Shown in pieces: positions 1 to 11,376 of a DNA stretch of 64,000 bases (positions are counted from its first letter, which is position 1; each line of letters opens with the position of its first letter). Under the pieces are notes generated by a model. That model searched no databases and was not told where the DNA came from. It saw nothing but the letters and a program-made list of their open reading frames with translations. The stretch comes from Euptelea pleiosperma (taxonomy: Eukaryota; Streptophyta; Magnoliopsida; Ranunculales; Eupteleaceae), in NCBI GenBank assembly GCA_035048495.1, contig CM068545.1, positions 19,688,741-19,752,740 on the forward strand, given 5' to 3'. Both the position numbers and the translations under genes were made by a program.

Positions 1-930
1 ACACTCGTGGTGGGATGGCCCGTGTGAAATGGGACCCACGAAGGAGGGTTCGACTGAGGGCCTAGATCATGGGCTATGAGATAAAGGGATTTAATCTCAC
101 GCTACCAACAGTTGCGACTTTTGGGGAGTATTGGTTAAATCTCCTACAGCATCAGGTGAAACTTGGACCCGGTCAAGTCTGTAAAGGGGATTTCTACTCA
201 TGGCACACTGCTCAAATGAGGAAACCTGCTTGTGTGGGTTTGACCCCACGACCTCCCGACTGCATTTTAATTAAAACTTGTAATTTTCTGCAACTCTCTT
301 TCCTAAAAATAATAAACTTGCACATAAAGCTATTACTTTCTTTTTTAGTTCTTTTTCTTGTATGTGGGCCACACACAAGAAAATGTTACGTTGAGTACCC
401 GGCTACTGCATAAAAAAAGAAGAAAATTTAAATAAAAGGCACTCATGCTCATGTAAATTAACATCCTTAACACTATTATATATGTAGATTCGGGTTACTA
501 TCAGTTCTGATTCTCAACAAATTTAAGTATCAGTATACCCAGAACCAAACCCTATTATATACTTCAGTTCTAAGTCCCATTACCTAGAAAAAAAATCAAG
601 TACCTATTGACATCTGTACATCACTCTAAGTGAGATGGTATTTTCTCACAATTTATGTACTCCATTTTATGAGTTTTGGGTCGCAAAGGAACGGACTAGG
701 CCAAGTAAAATGTTAAATAATAATTTAAATCCATAAAAAAAACTTCCTGTCTAGAAAGGTTTTGAGATTTTCTAAAATCATATAATCGCTACAAGAGTGT
801 TGCCATTATAATCAACTAGGTGTTCCCAATTGGAGATGTTACATGCATTAGAGGTAGCAAATATATTTTCTAAATCTTATATGTAGTTTATTTCTACCAA
901 TATGGAAGTCTAACTATTTTGACCAAGGCT
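1..930. other. Intergenic DNA, no gene recognised
   Basis: No convincing coding sequence. A 114-residue open frame at 69-413 has no recognisable domain. Around 160-176 the sequence reads ggtgaaacttggacccggt, which resembles the short insertion in the CNL-3 3'UTR near 63640-63660. This may be a fragment of the same short repeat. The rest is AT-rich with no other structure I can support. Confidence 0.5.
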
Positions 931-1008
931 TTAAATGGCCCGGCATAACGGTCCCTTACTGTTACTGTTATGACCATTATAACGACCATTATAATAGGTT
1001 TACATCAT

Positions 1009-2188
1009 AGGGCCGCAACTCGGCTGGGTTGGGGGTCAACCCTAGCCCAATCCGACCTTCAAGGCTATGAACCCAAGCCCAACCCAACCCAAGGTTGGGC
1101 TTAGATTTTCCAAACCGAGGTCTTAATTTTTTTATTGGTTGGAAAGGTTGTTAATTTTTTTTCATATTAAAATTCTTTGTTGGTCAATACAATGACCGTT
1201 GTGCTAGCCATTAAATAATAGCTTCATTTCCATATCCTGCAAATAAGACCACATTAATAAAAGGGTCGTGCTCCAGTGACTTCCCTAAAATGACAAGTTC
1301 TTATTACAGGACACAATATGAGCCACATGGCACACTCTTAGAGGACTCTGACCGTATGGATGTTTGCCCAATCCCTAGGTGGACCTACAAACCAAAAATC
1401 CATACTAATTAGTGATTTCTAGGCATTGGATCTTTGTACCTCAAAAAATGCTCGAATTCCCACAGTTGAGATCAACCCATGAAAATAAGTCCAATCCAAA
1501 GCCTAGAAATCACTAATCAGGGTGGTTTGTAGGTCTACTTAGGGATTGGCCAAACATCCATACGGTCAGAGTTCTCTAAGAGTGTGCCACATGGCTCATA
1601 TTGTGTCCACTAACGGGAGCCTGTCATTTTAGGGTGGTAACTGGAGCCCGACCCTTAATAAAACATATGTACAATTATATTCGTCATCTTTACAGGTTTA
1701 ATCATTCAAGAATTAGAAGTTCAAAATTCTCCATATAATTGCTCCTACAAATGCCAAATAATTTCTCTTTAACCGTAGATATTAACACAATTGCGAATGG
1801 TAACACAAGTTTTATAGCAGAACGAGATCTGCACATTCGCGAAACTCGCAGCTTCAGCAAAGACAAAAAAGCAACTCCATTATCAACAACATAACAATGA
1901 ATTTTCAACTACTCACCTTCTCATACAGAAGTGAAGTCAAGCCCTTGATACTATGATGCACCTTTTGTAGTGGGTCGTCTCCATGGATTTGTCTCAAGCA
2001 TGTCTTTGATAATGTGTATGCATATATATAGTGTATATGTTGGGCTCAGGTTGGGTTGGGTTGGGTTGAGGCCTCAACCCTACTAGACCGGGTTGTCAAA
2101 ATCCAAACCCGAGGCCAACCCGAGTACTAAAGAGGCCAACCCAACCCTAACCCAAAGTTGGGTTGAGCCCGCCCAAGTTGAAGCCCCT
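1009..2188. mobile_element. TIR element with GGGTTGGG-rich ends, hAT-like
   Basis: The left end AGGGCCGCAACTCGGCTGGG pairs with the inverted right end (reverse complement AGGGGCTTCAACTTGGGC). Flanks are tacatcat on the left and cacatcag on the right, a 6/8 match suggesting an 8-bp target duplication. Both subterminal regions are rich in GGGTTGGG/CCCAACCC. It is interrupted by the MITE at 1263-1654. A related right end (GCCCGCCCAAGTTGCAGCCC) lies near 22790-22811. No transposase is visible, so it is non-autonomous. The hAT label is inferred from TSD length only. Confidence 0.6.
1263..1654. mobile_element. Mutator-type foldback MITE with perfect 9-bp TSD
   Basis: Starts GGGTCGTGCTCCAGT and ends with the inverted match ACTGGAGCCCGACCC. 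It is flanked on both sides by TTAATAAAA (1254-1262 and 1655-1663). Each arm is about 170 bp and carries the motifs GAGCCACATGGCACACTC and CCGTATGGATGTTTG, mirrored in the other arm, so the single strand would fold into one long hairpin. A 9-bp duplication is typical of MULE elements. No coding capacity. Its inner core recurs in many other places in the window. Confidence 0.85.
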
Positions 2189-2319
2189 CACATCAGTCAT
2201 GTTTGAGTAAAAATAGGTCAGAATATTATATTTTGATATTATTCTATTATTTTTTCAAAAGAAGCATTGATAACGGTAAAAAGACAACTTTTTCAAGACG
2301 CATATATCATTTTTTGGTC

Positions 2320-2410
2320 CAAGGCATTATAACGGGAAAAATGCAATGGGGTTGGAGTGTTATAATTATAATGGCTGTTATTTTTGTTATAACAATCCTT
2401 TTTTGTTGCT
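2320..2410. repeat. TTATAACGG-type repeat arms
   Basis: Alternating cattataacggg, gttataattataatggctgttat and related words here resemble 940-1000 (cataacggtccc, gaccattataacgacc) and 63800-63900 near the window end. The 940-1000 and 2320-2410 pieces may be arms of one element split by the 1009-2188 insertion. Family unknown. Confidence 0.35.
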
Positions 2411-3186
2411 TTGGTCTATACACGCATTTTAGGAAGAGAGTAGAAAGGGACCCCTAACATACTATTTTTAAAACAAAATTCAAATTTTAAAAATTGAAAA
2501 TAGTGTTGTCAAGGTACAGGTCTGATTAGCTTGAGCCCTGAAGCTAATTGCTGATAAAGACTTATGCGGTTTGAGATATTTTTCACAAGTTGGTTGTTCT
2601 TAAAGAACTCCTTTTGAAGTTGAGATTACATTCTCCTGTGTATGGTATACACAAAACTTTAGTTGCCAGAAAGGGAAACGGGTGCGAGAAATGGAATGGA
2701 AAACAATTCCTAAAAAAATCACTTGATATGTGAAATACGAAGCGATTAGAAAACATCAAGGGAAACATATGAGGAAGTGACGAGGAGATGATGATGGAAA
2801 CAACATGAAAAACGTCATTAATTGGGGGGTCCTAATTTTCTATATACCAATATTTTACTATTGTATTGGACCGACTTAAGCGATTTTCTATGTGATCTTG
2901 ACCATCTAATCTATGAACTATATTTCGCTAATTATCCAAAATAATGTGATAGATGGTCTATTTATTTTTTTAGAGTAAACAAGTTGATTTACCATGTAAA
3001 TAAACCCATGAAAAAAAGATATATTTAATGGGAATCTTAGTCATAAATCTTTTGGTAAGTCCAACCCAAGGTGTACCTATTGGTTCATTATGTGTTTGTG
3101 TGTGAGAGAGACTTTCCATACATTTGAGAAACAGTTTCGAATAAGTTTCGAGAAACGGGAAATGTGTTTCTTGGGATACATCAGTT
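2411..3186. other. Intergenic DNA, nothing recognised
   Basis: AT-rich DNA with short open frames only. No domain, strong repeat or RNA gene was recognised. Confidence 0.5.
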
Positions 3187-3189
3187 TAA

Positions 3190-4011
3190 GGGCCCGTTTG
3201 GCAACACCGAAATAAGTTGCTTTTTTTGCTTCCAAAAATAAAAAGTTGAAAAGTTTGTTTGGGTATCCATTTTGGAATTGTTTCTCAAAAGTCAAAAACT
3301 TGCTTTTGTGAAAGCAAAAGAATTTTGCTTCTTGCTTTTCCAAATTTTTTTTTTGGAATCGACGCTTCTAATTTTAAGTTCTAAATGCCAATTTTACCCT
3401 TGGCTCAAATAAAAAGGATTGTGATGGAGGGATGATACCAATTAGAGGTTATCTCATTCTCTTTCCTCTCTCCATCTCTTCAACCATGAAGTGGTATCAT
3501 CTCTTCGACCCCGCCCACTATGAGAAGGTCCGTCTCTTTCTCTCTAGCAATCATTCTTTCTTTTCAAGGAATATGTGTTTTGGTTCTATTTACTAAACTT
3601 CACATTATGAAGTGTAGCTAGAAAATATTTTATGAAGGGAGAAAAAACTAAGATAGTTTGTTGAGGGAGCAAATCAACAGACCATCTCTTCTTTTTATTT
3701 ATTTTTAAATAATTACCCATAAAATGACTCATTCATCCATTTATAAATAATTTTTTTTTTTTGGATAAAAACCAACATATGTGATATTGGTTTAAGATTT
3801 TTATTAATGGTTTATTAGAATATAATATGTATATATATAAAATTATAAAAAAAGACTTTTTTACTTAATTCATGCCAAACAAACTTTTTCACTTTTTACT
3901 TAAAAATTAGTGTTTCACCAAACAAACATTTTCTTCTAGATAATAACTTTTAAATTCAAGAACTTAATTTAGAAGTTACTTTTTGCTTCAATTGGTTTGC
4001 CAAACGTGGCC
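3190..4011. mobile_element. PIF/Harbinger-like non-autonomous element, 0.8 kb
   Basis: The ends read GGGCCCGTTTGGCAACAC and, inverted, ...TTTGCCAAACGTGGCC. TAA sits immediately outside both ends (3187-3189 and 4012-4014), the usual 3-bp target of Tourist/Harbinger elements. The interior is AT-rich with no transposase. A hAT MITE is the main alternative, because GGGCCCGTTTGG termini also occur there, but no 8-bp duplication is seen. Confidence 0.6.
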
Positions 4012-4439
4012 TAAGTGGTAAACGAGTTTCCTGGTAACCATGCACAAAATAATCAATCCCTTGCAAATCTGCAAGAGCAAGTTACATTGGTGCGTAAATG
4101 TTACAAATTGTTGTGTCAAAACCAAAGCTCCCAACATGTTTTACCACCACCAACAAATCAAAGTCGCATGACAGAAGTTTGAGCGACTCCAATCTCGCAA
4201 TTTTCTTTTGACAATGTCTCCAAAAGAGCGGCGACCATATGATAAGTTTGAAAGCCATGGTCAATTCTTTACTCAACCTGTCAATTTAGATCAGGAGTGT
4301 ATTAATGAATTTTATGTTGTTCCTAAGAAAATGAACTCTCAAGTCTTTTTCTGGAGTTCACTAATACAAGGAATGTTTGGAAAAACAACCAAATGCAAAT
4401 TAACATGAATTACATCTATGCTTTGTTTTTTTTTTTTGT

Positions 4440-4800
4440 TTTTTGACATCTAGGCAAGTTAAGGCCTGAACGGAAAGCGGGATATACCCATAGGGAAACT
4501 AGGGGGCATGGCACTCATAGGACTATGTTACCCAGACACTTCAAAACATGGTTCGAAGTCTCAGCCGATCTCGTTCTGGATCGGGCAATCCGGATCAAGA
4601 TCGACATTCACAGATCCGATCCAATTTTTGGATCATCTTGCTCGAGATCATTGTTTCCCAAAGAAGTCTCACATTGTCTCTAGCGAGATGCGTCGATCCC
4701 ATTCTAGATCAGACTGATCCAGATCGGGATTGGTGCCCACCAATCCAACCTTTGATCCCAAGATTTAACCATGCTTCAAAATGAATGTTGTATCCCTGTC
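4440..4800. repeat. GATC-rich repeat segment
   Basis: Dense in gatcc/gatcgg/gatcag words on both strands (for example 4570-4740), which gives several short overlapping open frames rich in S, R, D and P. Codon content looks like low-complexity repeat rather than a gene. Family not recognised. Confidence 0.35.
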
Positions 4801-4827
4801 GTACACTTCATTTTTTATCTGTAAATG

Positions 4828-5216
4828 TGTTAAGAACCTAACCAATACTCTAAAAGCACCTAGGTGATAGAGGTGCAGAAAGTTTAACCTTTAGGATCCT
4901 AACATTCCACCACGGCCAACATCTACGGTGACCCACTCTGAGGTGGCTTTCACTTTGGTACCCTTATTTTCTCATTTTTTACGAGTGGGGCCCGAATTTT
5001 TTTTTTTTTTTTTCTTTCTTTCTTACTGTATCTCTATTTTCTCTTTTATCGAGTGAGCCCCCAAGTAACCCTTTCCCCAGGTCGCCTCTCCGTGACTTGA
5101 GCCCGTGACGTACAGTTGGCTCTAATATCAAATGTTAAAAACTTAACCAATACTCCAAAAGCACCTAGGTGGTAGAGGTGCGGAAAGCTTAAGTCATAAC
5201 CTTTAGGATCCTACCA
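4828..5216 (-). mobile_element. TRIM (miniature LTR retrotransposon)
   Basis: Two direct repeats of about 77 and 84 bp (4828-4904 and 5133-5216) share ctaaaagcacctaggtg and gaggtgc. Read on the minus strand, the left copy begins TGTTAGGATCC and ends CTTAACA. Immediately inside the right copy, on the minus strand, lies TTTGATATTAGAGCCAAC, close to the usual TGGTATCAGAGC initiator-Met tRNA primer site. Flanks AAATG and AAACG differ by one base and could be the 5-bp target duplication. The 228-bp interior has no coding capacity and a T-rich tract. Such elements must be mobilised in trans. Confidence 0.7.
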
Positions 5217-5600
5217 AAACGCGCATCCATGACATATCCTGGCTGAGACCAGGATAACATAACCATAGCATGACCACCACGACCTCCCACGCGAGGATAC
5301 AGTTTATACTGGAGCTGTGCAGTGTAAACTTCATTACCAAACACTCCTTTTAATTGTAAACCCACTAATCCCCATTGGCCTCATTCATTATGGTTGAATC
5401 AAACCGTAGATTGAAAAATAGGATTGATTAGCTTAGCATAACCGATATTATAGATCACAACTCATGTAACAAAACTACACCTATAAAAATAAAGGGAATC
5501 CAAAGTTTCTAAGGGAACCAACCAAACAAGAACCATTTCCTCGTTTTGAAGCTTCTTTATGTCGGATGTTACATAGAAGAGAAGAACTAACATAAGCATC
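5217..5600. other. Region downstream of the LysM gene
   Basis: Probably contains the 3'UTR of the minus-strand LysM gene. No separate gene was recognised and no clear poly(A) signal was assigned. Confidence 0.4.
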
Positions 5601-5601
5601 A

Positions 5602-6225
5602 TCATGGAATAACAAGCTTCTTCCCAGCATAAATGGTGTCCCCTGTAAGCCCATTTGCCTCCTTGATTGCATCAATCGACACCTATTCACAACCCCCATT
5701 TGAAAAACACAAGTAAACCCCATCATTTGAAAAACCCCAAAATCAAGAACTGAAATCATAAATTTTGAAGATTTGATTAAGCAAACATGTAAGGAAGAAG
5801 AAGAAAAAGGAATGTACCCCATATTTCTTAGAGAGACCCCAAAGAGTATCTCCTTTTACAATCTCTACGGTTCGAGGATCCGACGATGTTGGGCAGCTAT
5901 CAAAATCAATTGTGGGGTTCTACAGGAAATCCAAGAAAGAACAGAAACCAATCAAAAAATGGGAGAAAAATAAGAGGAAAGTTGGGCTCTACTAGTTTGT
6001 TACCTTGATGGGTTGTTGGAGAGGTGGGGATTTGGATTCTTGAAGCGGTGGAGTTGATTCTTGAGATGATCTGTTGTTGTTGTTGTTGTTGTTGCAAGGG
6101 TTGAGGGCTTTGAGGATGCTCATAGCGATACCTGAAAACACTACTAACCCGGCAGTCTTGGCGACGGTCGGGTCTTTATCTTTGCTACTGCCTTTGTTAC
6201 CATCGCCGTCGCCTCCTGTGGACAT
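5602..6225 (-). CDS. Small LysM-domain protein, three exons, 134 aa
   Basis: Exons on the minus strand are 6225-6004, 5919-5818 and 5682-5602 (222, 102 and 81 nt), all joined in phase 0. The splice borders are AAG|GTAACA, TGTAG|AACCCC, GGG|GTACAT and AATAG|GTGTCG. The start MSTGGDGDGN follows a TATA-like box about 105 bp upstream, and exon 3 ends in TGA. Residues 24-41 form a weakly hydrophobic stretch (TAGLVVFSGIAMSILKAL). Residues 45-51 are a run of asparagine coded by an AAC microsatellite. The C-terminal ~45 residues form one LysM module: TVEIVKGDTLWGLSKKYG, then VSIDAIKEANGL and IYAGKKLVIP. LysM modules bind N-acetylglucosamine polymers such as chitin or peptidoglycan. Short plant proteins of this layout are known but mostly uncharacterised. 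No kinase domain and no clear signal peptide, so a receptor role is not supported. The reading frame is intact across both introns. Confidence 0.85.
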
Positions 6226-6328
6226 CGTAATCGGTGGCGGTGGCGACCACGCTTGCCCTTGCTTGCTTTGCTGCTTTGTGGGGTTCGGACCAGGGTAGTT
6301 TTTTCGGACTAGACAGACCTCGTTTTTA

Positions 6329-6338
6329 TATATTTATA
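6329..6338 (-). promoter_or_regulatory. TATA box of the LysM gene
   Basis: On the minus strand this reads TATAAATATA, about 105 bp before the LysM start codon. The spacing suits a plant core promoter with a 5'UTR of roughly 75 bp. Assigned from sequence and position only. Confidence 0.55.
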
Positions 6339-6356
6339 AGGAAACATGATGTGTTG

Positions 6357-6697
6357 GTCACTGATACCAGTCTTGTGTGTTGGTCACATCAATAATTGCC
6401 ACGTGGATTTTTATGGACTCACTTATCCATGAATGCTTGGCCTACTTATTGATGAATTTGCACACCGAAAAATCAACTTGATAGGTGATTTCTGGCTGTT
6501 AGATCTGAGGAGTTTGAAAATGGGCTTGGAACCTAATTTGTTGCCCTGATAACTGTTATGAAGCCCATGATGAAAAATGTTCAGATCTAACAGCTATTAA
6601 TCAAGGTATGGGTCAAGAATCCATCTAGTCCAATGAACCTCAAGATTGTGCCACATTGCAAGTTTTGAGTAACTAACACACAAGACAGTATTGCTGA
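6357..6697. mobile_element. Foldback MITE upstream of the LysM gene
   Basis: CTGATACCAGTCTTGTGTG near the left end is mirrored by CACACAAGACAGTATTG near the right end. Inner arms also mirror each other (gatttctggctgttagatct against agatctaacagctatt). It lies just upstream of the LysM TATA box. No target duplication was established. Confidence 0.55.
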
Positions 6698-6794
6698 ACA
6701 GCACATAAGGTTTCCTCTTTTTTTTTTTTTTAATTTTCCAAGGGAAAAAAGTTTGCTGATAAAAGTTTAGTTGAAAAAATCTTTGATGATGAGT

Positions 6795-7062
6795 AATGGT
6801 ACACGTGTCACACTTTTAAAGACTGTTGACCGTATGGATGTTTGCACATCCTAGGTGGACGTACAGGTCAAAATTCAGGTTGATTGATAATTTGTGACCC
6901 TTGGATCCGAGTACCCTAAATAACATTCGAATCCCACAGTTAAAACACAACCCATGAAAAAAGACACAAATCTAGTGTTAGAAAATTAGAAATCACCAAT
7001 CAATCTGATTTTTTTATCTGTAGGTCCACCTAGGGATTGACCAAATATTCATACGTTCATCA
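6795..7062. mobile_element. Foldback MITE of the CCGTATGGATGTTTG core family
   Basis: The left arm has gaccgtatggatgtttg followed by aggtggacgtac. The right arm has gtaggtccacctagggattg then tattcatacg. Same core as 1263-1654 but more diverged. Outer termini not resolved. Confidence 0.55.
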
Positions 7063-7194
7063 GTCTCGATTGGTGATTTCTAGTCATTGGATTCAAGCCT
7101 TTTTCATCATCTGCTTCATGAACAGGCCCTCGTTTAATTTTCTAGTCCACGATGAAAAAAATGGTTGATTTCGAAATCATTAATCAGGCTGATG

Positions 7195-7630
7195 TTTGAC
7201 CTAAACCCCAAAGATCAATTGAATAACAAACAATAGCCACCAAAACACAAATAAGAGAAAATCAAATAGAAGATCTGTCACACAACCACAAGGACACAAG
7301 GAATTTGCGTGGTTTGGCCGAATCCTATTTTATGGACGATGATGATCAGTGTTCTTCACTATAGAAATCGCAAAGTATAATGTTTCAACCTATTTTATTG
7401 ACACAAGCAAATTTCCTTCTTTCCATTCTCATTCAATATATATCCCCGAAACGAACTAGAAACGTATCGGGGTTTAAACAGTGTAAAAATACAGAAACGC
7501 CGTATAGAAAATACCCGTGTAAAATTACAACGAGCTCAACGCAGAGCTTGACCCGCGTGTGCTCTAGTGCTACAAAAGTACTTCCTATGGACCAATAATG
7601 TGTTGCTGAATTCAACCCAAAATTCCAACA
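7195..7630 (-). mobile_element. Solo-LTR-like remnant
   Basis: On the minus strand it begins TGTTGGAATTTTGGGTTG. It contains gcgtggtttggccgaatcc, a motif common in copia LTRs. It separates two pieces of foldback repeat (7065-7190 and 7700-7900) that share gattggtgatttctag. I could not find a clean 5-bp duplication, so the borders are approximate. Confidence 0.45.
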
Positions 7631-7931
7631 GTGACATCCTCTTTGATGCCTCACCGATCTCATGGATGCTTGGCCAACCTCTTAGAGGCCCTACTCACCA
7701 AATAATTATCCTGATTGGTGATTTCTAGCCATTGGATTCAAGCATTTTTTCATCCTGGCGGCAACATGAACATGCCGTTGTAGTCCAAAATGAAAAAAAA
7801 TGCTTGATTCGAATGACTTAGAAGCCATTAATCATAAATCAGGCTGATGTTTGGTTTTTGTAGAGCCAAATATCCATGGGTTAGTGAACCCGAGAGAGGA
7901 TGCCAATGTAACATTTTGAGGGGGCCGGTTA

Positions 7932-8768
7932 ATGGTGGATCAAACTTTTGCCCTCTATAGGAGGAGCAAACATTTTCCCTCGTCCCTGGGTCACCTAACT
8001 GGATTTTTTCTTACAAAAATATACACCTTGAAAAAACTAGTGAATTATTTCTTATGTACACCTATTAAATATCCAAAACCGAATACAGCCAGCCGAGAAA
8101 GACCGTGTGTTCACGGCTCCCTCTCATGGTACCTCCCATTTTTGTCGATTTTACTCGATTCTTCTTCTCGAAATCGACATTCCATTGTCCAAGGTTGAGA
8201 TTTGTGAATAATTCAACTATGGAAGTAAGTTTATGATCTCCATGTGGGCCCCACCACCGGGTGTAAGAACTGGATGTAAAAAATGGGTGTAGCCCTAGAC
8301 GGATTCAAGTTTTTTACCTAAAGTTCGATTTTTTTTGTATTTTTGCATGGAATCACCAATCAAAAAAATAAATAAAAAACCATTGAAAATGAGTTCATTC
8401 AAACGATTTCGACTTGCTGAAGCTGAAGTTATTTGAATATGATCAATCAAAACTAATCGAGATTGAAAAACCAACGGAGTTGAGTTCAATGTGATTATTT
8501 TTTTAATTTTTTACTTGATTTTTAAATTTATAATATTAGGAATCAACAACAAATGGCGTTGAATTTGTGAATCTCTTCCAAGTCCAATGGGTAAAAGAAG
8601 AACAAGAAGTTGTAAGAATATTTATTTTTCTTATTTTTATATATTTATGTTTTTTTTATTATAATGAAGAAATTAAATATGATTATCCTTTTTTTAATTA
8701 CTTAATGTAGAGAATTTATTGAAATCCCTTTTAATCTAGCTAGGTACCCCTAAGGTTCATATTCTCAG
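7932..8768. other. Intergenic DNA, nothing recognised
   Basis: Short open frames on both strands with no domain. AT-rich, with no confident repeat structure. Confidence 0.45.
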
Positions 8769-9912
8769 TGTTAGCTAATCCCGTAAAACAAAACATGTCT
8801 ATGTATCCATCCTAGTGTGTGGGTAGTTAGGAGTGAGAGTGTTTGTATAGTTTCATCACTCAAGAACTGCCTAAAGATTGTCAGAGGAAAGCAAGACAAT
8901 CTAAAGATTGAAAGCTTCATCCAATAATACAATTAGGTTGGTAAGTGACTTAGAGACTTTAGAATCTAGGGAATAAACTGTCATTAATCTTTCTCTAAGT
9001 GCAAATGAGTTTGTGGTTGAGTTTGATAAAGAACACTAAGGAATTATGCAAATTCTGCCATATCCGATTGATTCGATTTGAAACCCAATCGATTGGAGTA
9101 ATATATATTATTCCATCGGAGCAGTACTTTTGCCTCAAATCGATCAGAGACTAATTTTGGCATCAATTGGAGACAAAAATGATGAAAATCAAATATGTAT
9201 TCATATCGATCAGAGACTATTTTTGGGCTCTTTGATTAGCTTTCAATCAATTGGACACATATGTCGATCGACCAGACCAAGTTCCCAATCGATCAAACCG
9301 CGTAAGCAAGAGATTTGAAAGTTCGTTATGTTTCCTATATTTACTCAAATTCTTGACTAACTCACAAGGGCTTTGTTTCTAATATATATAGGACCTTATT
9401 AGGTGAAAACCTAAGCAAATAGAATCTCTTCAAGCTATTCAAAGCCCCAAGAAGCTACAAAGAAACCCTAGATATCCAAGAGATTATATTGATGATTTTT
9501 CTCCAAACTTGATCTCTTAAGAACACTAGTGATCCATTCTTTGTTCTTAATATGACCTAGAAATCTTCTTATTTCTATTGACTCGCGGTTCTTTGGAGTG
9601 TGTGTGATTCATAGAGAGACTGAATAAGTGCAATTCAAGACAGACCAGATTGTTGGAGAAGAACTAGACTAGATAGATTCTCTACAAGGTTCAGCGTTAC
9701 ACCAAAATAAAAATCATGAGATTGTGGTCGTACAAGGGCGTTCGTGGACTCGTACGTAGTAATACAAGAAGGCGTGAAAAGTAATGGTAGTGAACTTTAG
9801 GGATTCGAGTTGAAAGCTGTGAGAAACGTTGTGCATGAATAACTTTTGTATTCGTTAACTTGCATAGTTGATTGTTTCACATCTGGACATGGTCCTATAG
9901 TTTTTCCTATAA
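8769..9912 (+). mobile_element. Copia-1-family LTR (about 1.14 kb) plus primer site
   Basis: Starts TGTTAGCTAATCCCG. At 9913-9920 it is followed by TGGTATCA, the start of an initiator-Met primer site, then by unrelated block sequence from about 9925. It matches in inverted orientation the LTR of the minus-strand element at 29435-30530 plus 39150-39319 (shared ggtaagtgacttagagac and gcctaaagattg-type words). It also carries CCAATCGATTGG-like palindromes. The element is therefore an LTR with its internal region lost by truncation, not a clean solo LTR. Confidence 0.6.
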
Positions 9913-10063
9913 TGGTATCAAATCAAGTGGATGGATATAAGTTTATCCTAATTCAAATTTAATAACCGGATTTAAAAGTCCCTTTGTTCTATGTTACGCA
10001 GATTTAAAGCAGTGAATGACAAGAAACAAATATAGTTAATTCAAAGTGAGGTATGGACCAAGT

Positions 10064-10375
10064 ATGAGACACGTGTCACACTCTTAGATACTACTGACCG
10101 TTTTAATGTTTGGCCCATCCCTAGGTGAACCTACAGACAAAAACTCAGCCTGATTAATGATGTATAACCACTGGGTTGTAGTCTTTTTCATGGGTTTATT
10201 TTGAACCATTGGATTTGAGCATTAGTTGGAGTACTCAGATCCAAAGGTTAGAAATCACTAATCAAGCTATTTTTTGATATTAGATCCACCTAGGGATGGA
10301 CCAACATCTATACAATCAGAAGTCTCAAAGAGTGGGCCACCTGGCTTATACTGTGGTCCCTTATAAGATTTATTC
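10064..10375. mobile_element. Foldback MITE, gaccg...atgtttgg core family
   Basis: The left arm reads agacacgtgtcacactcttag then atgtttggcccatccctagg. The right arm mirrors it with ccacctagggatggacc and gagtgggccacctggc. The same element at the same block position is found at 23300-23520 and 25465-25700, so it predates the block duplications. Confidence 0.65.
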
Positions 10376-10974
10376 CTTGGGAAGTTGGAACCATGTTCCT
10401 TGGAAAATAGAAAATTGCTGTTTCAGGCTTGCAGCAATGCAGCAAGTGTGATCCAGCGAGATCAACGGTAACGATTTAGAAAAGGTGGGTCCCAAGCTTA
10501 TTTCCTCGAAATTGCGTGGTGTGACTTTTGAGAGAAGAAATAAAGTCATGGGTGGGTAATGGGTTCAAGACTCCAGTTCCTCGAAATCACATCTAATCAA
10601 AAGTAAAGAGGAGTGTGTCGGTTGTTAGGAAATGGCGAAATGCTACATACGGATAACCGGACAGAAATATGTGCGGTTGAGGCCATTGACAATTGGATTC
10701 AAGTGATCCATGGTCCACCGGGTAACAACTGCAAAGATAAAAAAAAAAAAATAGTTGTTGCCTCTTGAACCGCGATCTCTTGATACAACGGTCAATGAAC
10801 TCAACAACACATACTTTTATCCGGTTATCCGTGTGGGGTAGCACGACACGGAACCAAAACGCGTCTCTTTTTCTTCTACTTTCTTCCAGAGCACGAACAT
10901 GAATCGAGAATTTCAGAACTCTGATCTTCCATTTCTAACTCTGATCATGGAACCAAAACTTCTCTTGTTTTTTT

Positions 10975-11200
10975 CTGGCATTCTATTGATTCTAACACTT
11001 GGATTTTGCTAGAAAGAGGGGATGTTAAGGTTAGCTTCATTTGGTTTTTATTTTCCTACAGTTTTGATCCATTTTATGTGTAATCGAATTTTGCTGAATA
11101 TATGAATATGATTTTGTGTGATGCAGCTAGCCATCCAAATTTAAATCTGGGTTTTTGTCTTCATTGACTGATTGGGTTGAGAGAGCAGGTTCTACTTCCT
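10975..11200 (+). repeat. Exon-like repeated module (copy A)
   Basis: A module present four times (also 26617-26860, 53075-53325 and 54310-54530). It has splice-like borders: ATGTTAAG|GTTAGC, then a T-rich stretch ending GTGTGATGCAG|CTAGCC, a 63-bp exon-sized piece, and GAGCAG|GTTCTA. No open frame is kept among the copies. It may be a relic of a 5'UTR or of a noncoding spliced transcript carried by the block. Confidence 0.45.
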
Positions 11201-11376
11201 TTTCTTCTTTCTTTGATTTTTTATTTTCTCTGAGCTCATGTTTGGTTTCTATTTGACGTAATTGTTATAGATACAAACTCTATTTTGTTGTTTGGCTCCA
11301 CATGAGTATATAGATTTGCAATACGTGCATCATACGTATTAACCCGATTTTATAAGACTCTTAGAGCCCACATGAG

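Noticed and set aside
69..413. A 114-residue open frame at the window start
   Set aside because: No domain. It contains a fragment that resembles a repeat seen at 63640-63660.
2030..2070. Interstitial telomere-like GGGTTGGG run
   Set aside because: The plant telomere repeat is TTTAGGG. These words belong to the termini of the 1009-2188 element.
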